This document shows, one piece after another, positions 30,394-30,942 of a stretch of DNA of 30,942 nucleotides. The translations under genes were made by a program, and so were the position numbers. Each line of letters opens with the position of its first letter. The stretch's first letter is position 1. The notes beneath the pieces are model-generated. The model did not search any database. It had not been told where the DNA came from and saw only the letters and a list, made by a program, of their open reading frames with translations. Source of the stretch: a virus; the IMG/VR virus record IMGVR_UViG_3300022074_000227, positions 1 to 30,942 of that record; one strand, written 5' to 3'.

Positions 30394-30474
30394 CTCATTT
30401 GAAGTGTTACTAATAAAAATATCTCTCTCACCCCAAGGGGAGAGATATTATTTATGTAACACGTAACAAATGAG
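30394..30474. promoter_or_regulatory. 81-nt extended palindrome overlapping a ribosome binding site
   Basis: Nested arms pair about one centre: CTCATTTG (30394-30401) with CAAATGAG (30467-30474), GTGTTAC (30404-30410) with GTAACAC (30456-30462), AATATCTCT (30418-30426) with AGAGATATT (30441-30449), and CCCC with GGGG. In leftward RNA the base of this hairpin includes part of GAGGAG, the Shine-Dalgarno of the gene starting at 30383. The inner hairpin is followed by U-rich sequence and could also terminate transcription. It looks like an attenuator or translation switch, or a DNA site for a dimeric protein. Confidence 0.7.
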
Positions 30475-30942
30475 AGAGTATTTGGGGTCGGCCTTTTCGT
30501 GATGCGTCATGATGTGATGTGCCATCCTCTGCCCCTGCCGTTTCGCCTAGGATTGCAGGTAACTACGTTACCGAAATTGGTGCGTGAAACTCGTACATCA
30601 CATGATGAGACCAGCCATGATGAGCAGAACAAATGAAGAACAGCCTTGCTGTTAGGGGGGTGTAGTCCAACATTGGACTTGAGATACCGAAGGTAGGGTA
30701 GAAAAGATGCATCGGCATTGCAACGCAATGACAGTTTTCAAATCCAATCCTTCACATCATTCTTTCAGAATGGCGACTGATAACATAACAGTTGGCACAA
30801 CTGGGATGAAACACATCATCTATTACATCCATAGATGTAGAGGCACATCATCTAGTGGCTAACTGGCTCTGACAGCGCACATCTGGACGCATTATGCCAT
30901 CACATGCACACGCAGTCAGGGGGGCTGGGCAGGGGGCAGGTG
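30475..30942. other. non-coding, repeat-rich region at the window edge
   Basis: No convincing gene lies in these 468 bases. They hold a palindrome GGTAAC-tac-GTTACC (30558-30572), a direct repeat CATGATGAG (30601-30609, 30616-30624), a hairpin AACAG/CTGTT (30639-30653), operator-like site 5, three copies of CACATCAT (30753, 30812, 30844; the last two extend to CACATCATCTA), a hairpin TACATC/GATGTA (30824-30839), and a G-rich end (30919-30940). It may be an origin, a packaging or integration site, or an early promoter region; none can be proved here. Confidence 0.6.
30665..30678. promoter_or_regulatory. palindromic operator-like site 5 (non-coding)
   Basis: GTCCAACATTGGAC sits in the non-coding edge region with flanks TAG and TTGAG. 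It is the outermost copy, about 280 bases upstream of the first leftward gene, and may control early transcription or replication. Confidence 0.55.

Noticed and set aside
30507-30728. 73-codon minus-strand frame in the edge region
   Set aside because: It has many Cys, Arg and Ser without pattern, no good start, and runs through several repeats and operator site 5.
30734-30745. T-loop-like GTTTTCAAATCC, considered as a tRNA fragment or att core
   Set aside because: No matching acceptor, anticodon or D-arm structure surrounds it, so there is no tRNA evidence.
30707-30862. 51-codon plus-strand frame starting MHRHCNAMTVFKSNPSHHSF near operator site 5
   Set aside because: The ribosome site is weak, the composition is not protein-like (many His, Ser and Thr), and no neighbour runs in this direction. 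It stays possible but unsupported.
30919-30940. Possible G-quadruplex from runs of 6, 3, 5 and 2 G
   Set aside because: Only three separate runs reach three G inside the window and the fourth is cut by the edge, so it cannot be judged.

Overview
This window is part of the genome of a tailed double-stranded DNA phage, probably a marine short-tailed phage with a T7-like gene plan. Its closest recognisable relatives are the HMO-2011-type phages of marine Alphaproteobacteria (SAR116, SAR11, Roseobacter hosts). The main reason is the family A DNA polymerase, which carries a DnaJ-like four-cysteine zinc finger, a feature I recall being described for phage HMO-2011. Supporting genes are a class II (B12-dependent) ribonucleotide reductase, a T7 endonuclease I homologue, a separate primase and helicase, a DUF3310 protein, MazG, and many small proteins typical of marine phages. 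No tRNA, CRISPR array, insertion sequence or cellular gene was seen.

Layout. Bases 1-11675 are read rightward and hold virion genes: a tandem family of small tail-fibre-like proteins (66-2119), a larger fibre or receptor-binding candidate (2116-3150), a small holin-like membrane protein (3374-3523), and long internal or ejection-type virion proteins (3526-11675). A strong intrinsic terminator at 11680-11704 ends this block. Everything from 30383 down to 11709 is read leftward, so the two blocks converge at the terminator. Read in the direction of transcription, the leftward block starts with an early region of small proteins (30383 to about 24000) that includes a SleB-like cell-wall hydrolase. 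Next come DUF932, a tyrosine integrase, primase, DnaB-like helicase, DNA polymerase, a probable single-strand DNA-binding protein, a Cas4/RecB-like exonuclease, endonuclease I, DUF3310, ribonucleotide reductase, micro-proteins and MazG. Genes are packed with ATGA, TAATG or short overlaps, so translation is probably coupled throughout.

How it works together. Primase, helicase, polymerase and the SSB candidate form the replisome. The two nucleases can degrade host DNA and resolve branched phage DNA. Ribonucleotide reductase and MazG act on nucleotide supply. The integrase suggests a temperate life or a temperate ancestor, but no recognisable repressor, excisionase or att site lies in the window.

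The least explained part is the right-hand 3 kb (27.8-30.9 kb). It holds five copies of a palindrome GTCCRAYRTYGGAC and two inverted repeats sharing an 18-nt core, each placed between a possible promoter and a start codon. It also holds an 81-nt extended palindrome overlapping the Shine-Dalgarno of the first leftward gene, and about 470 nt of non-coding, repeat-rich DNA at the edge. This looks like a phage-specific control region whose regulator is not identified. Many genes shorter than 60 codons are reported from direct reading of the sequence. Family names come from recognising motifs by eye; no database search was possible.
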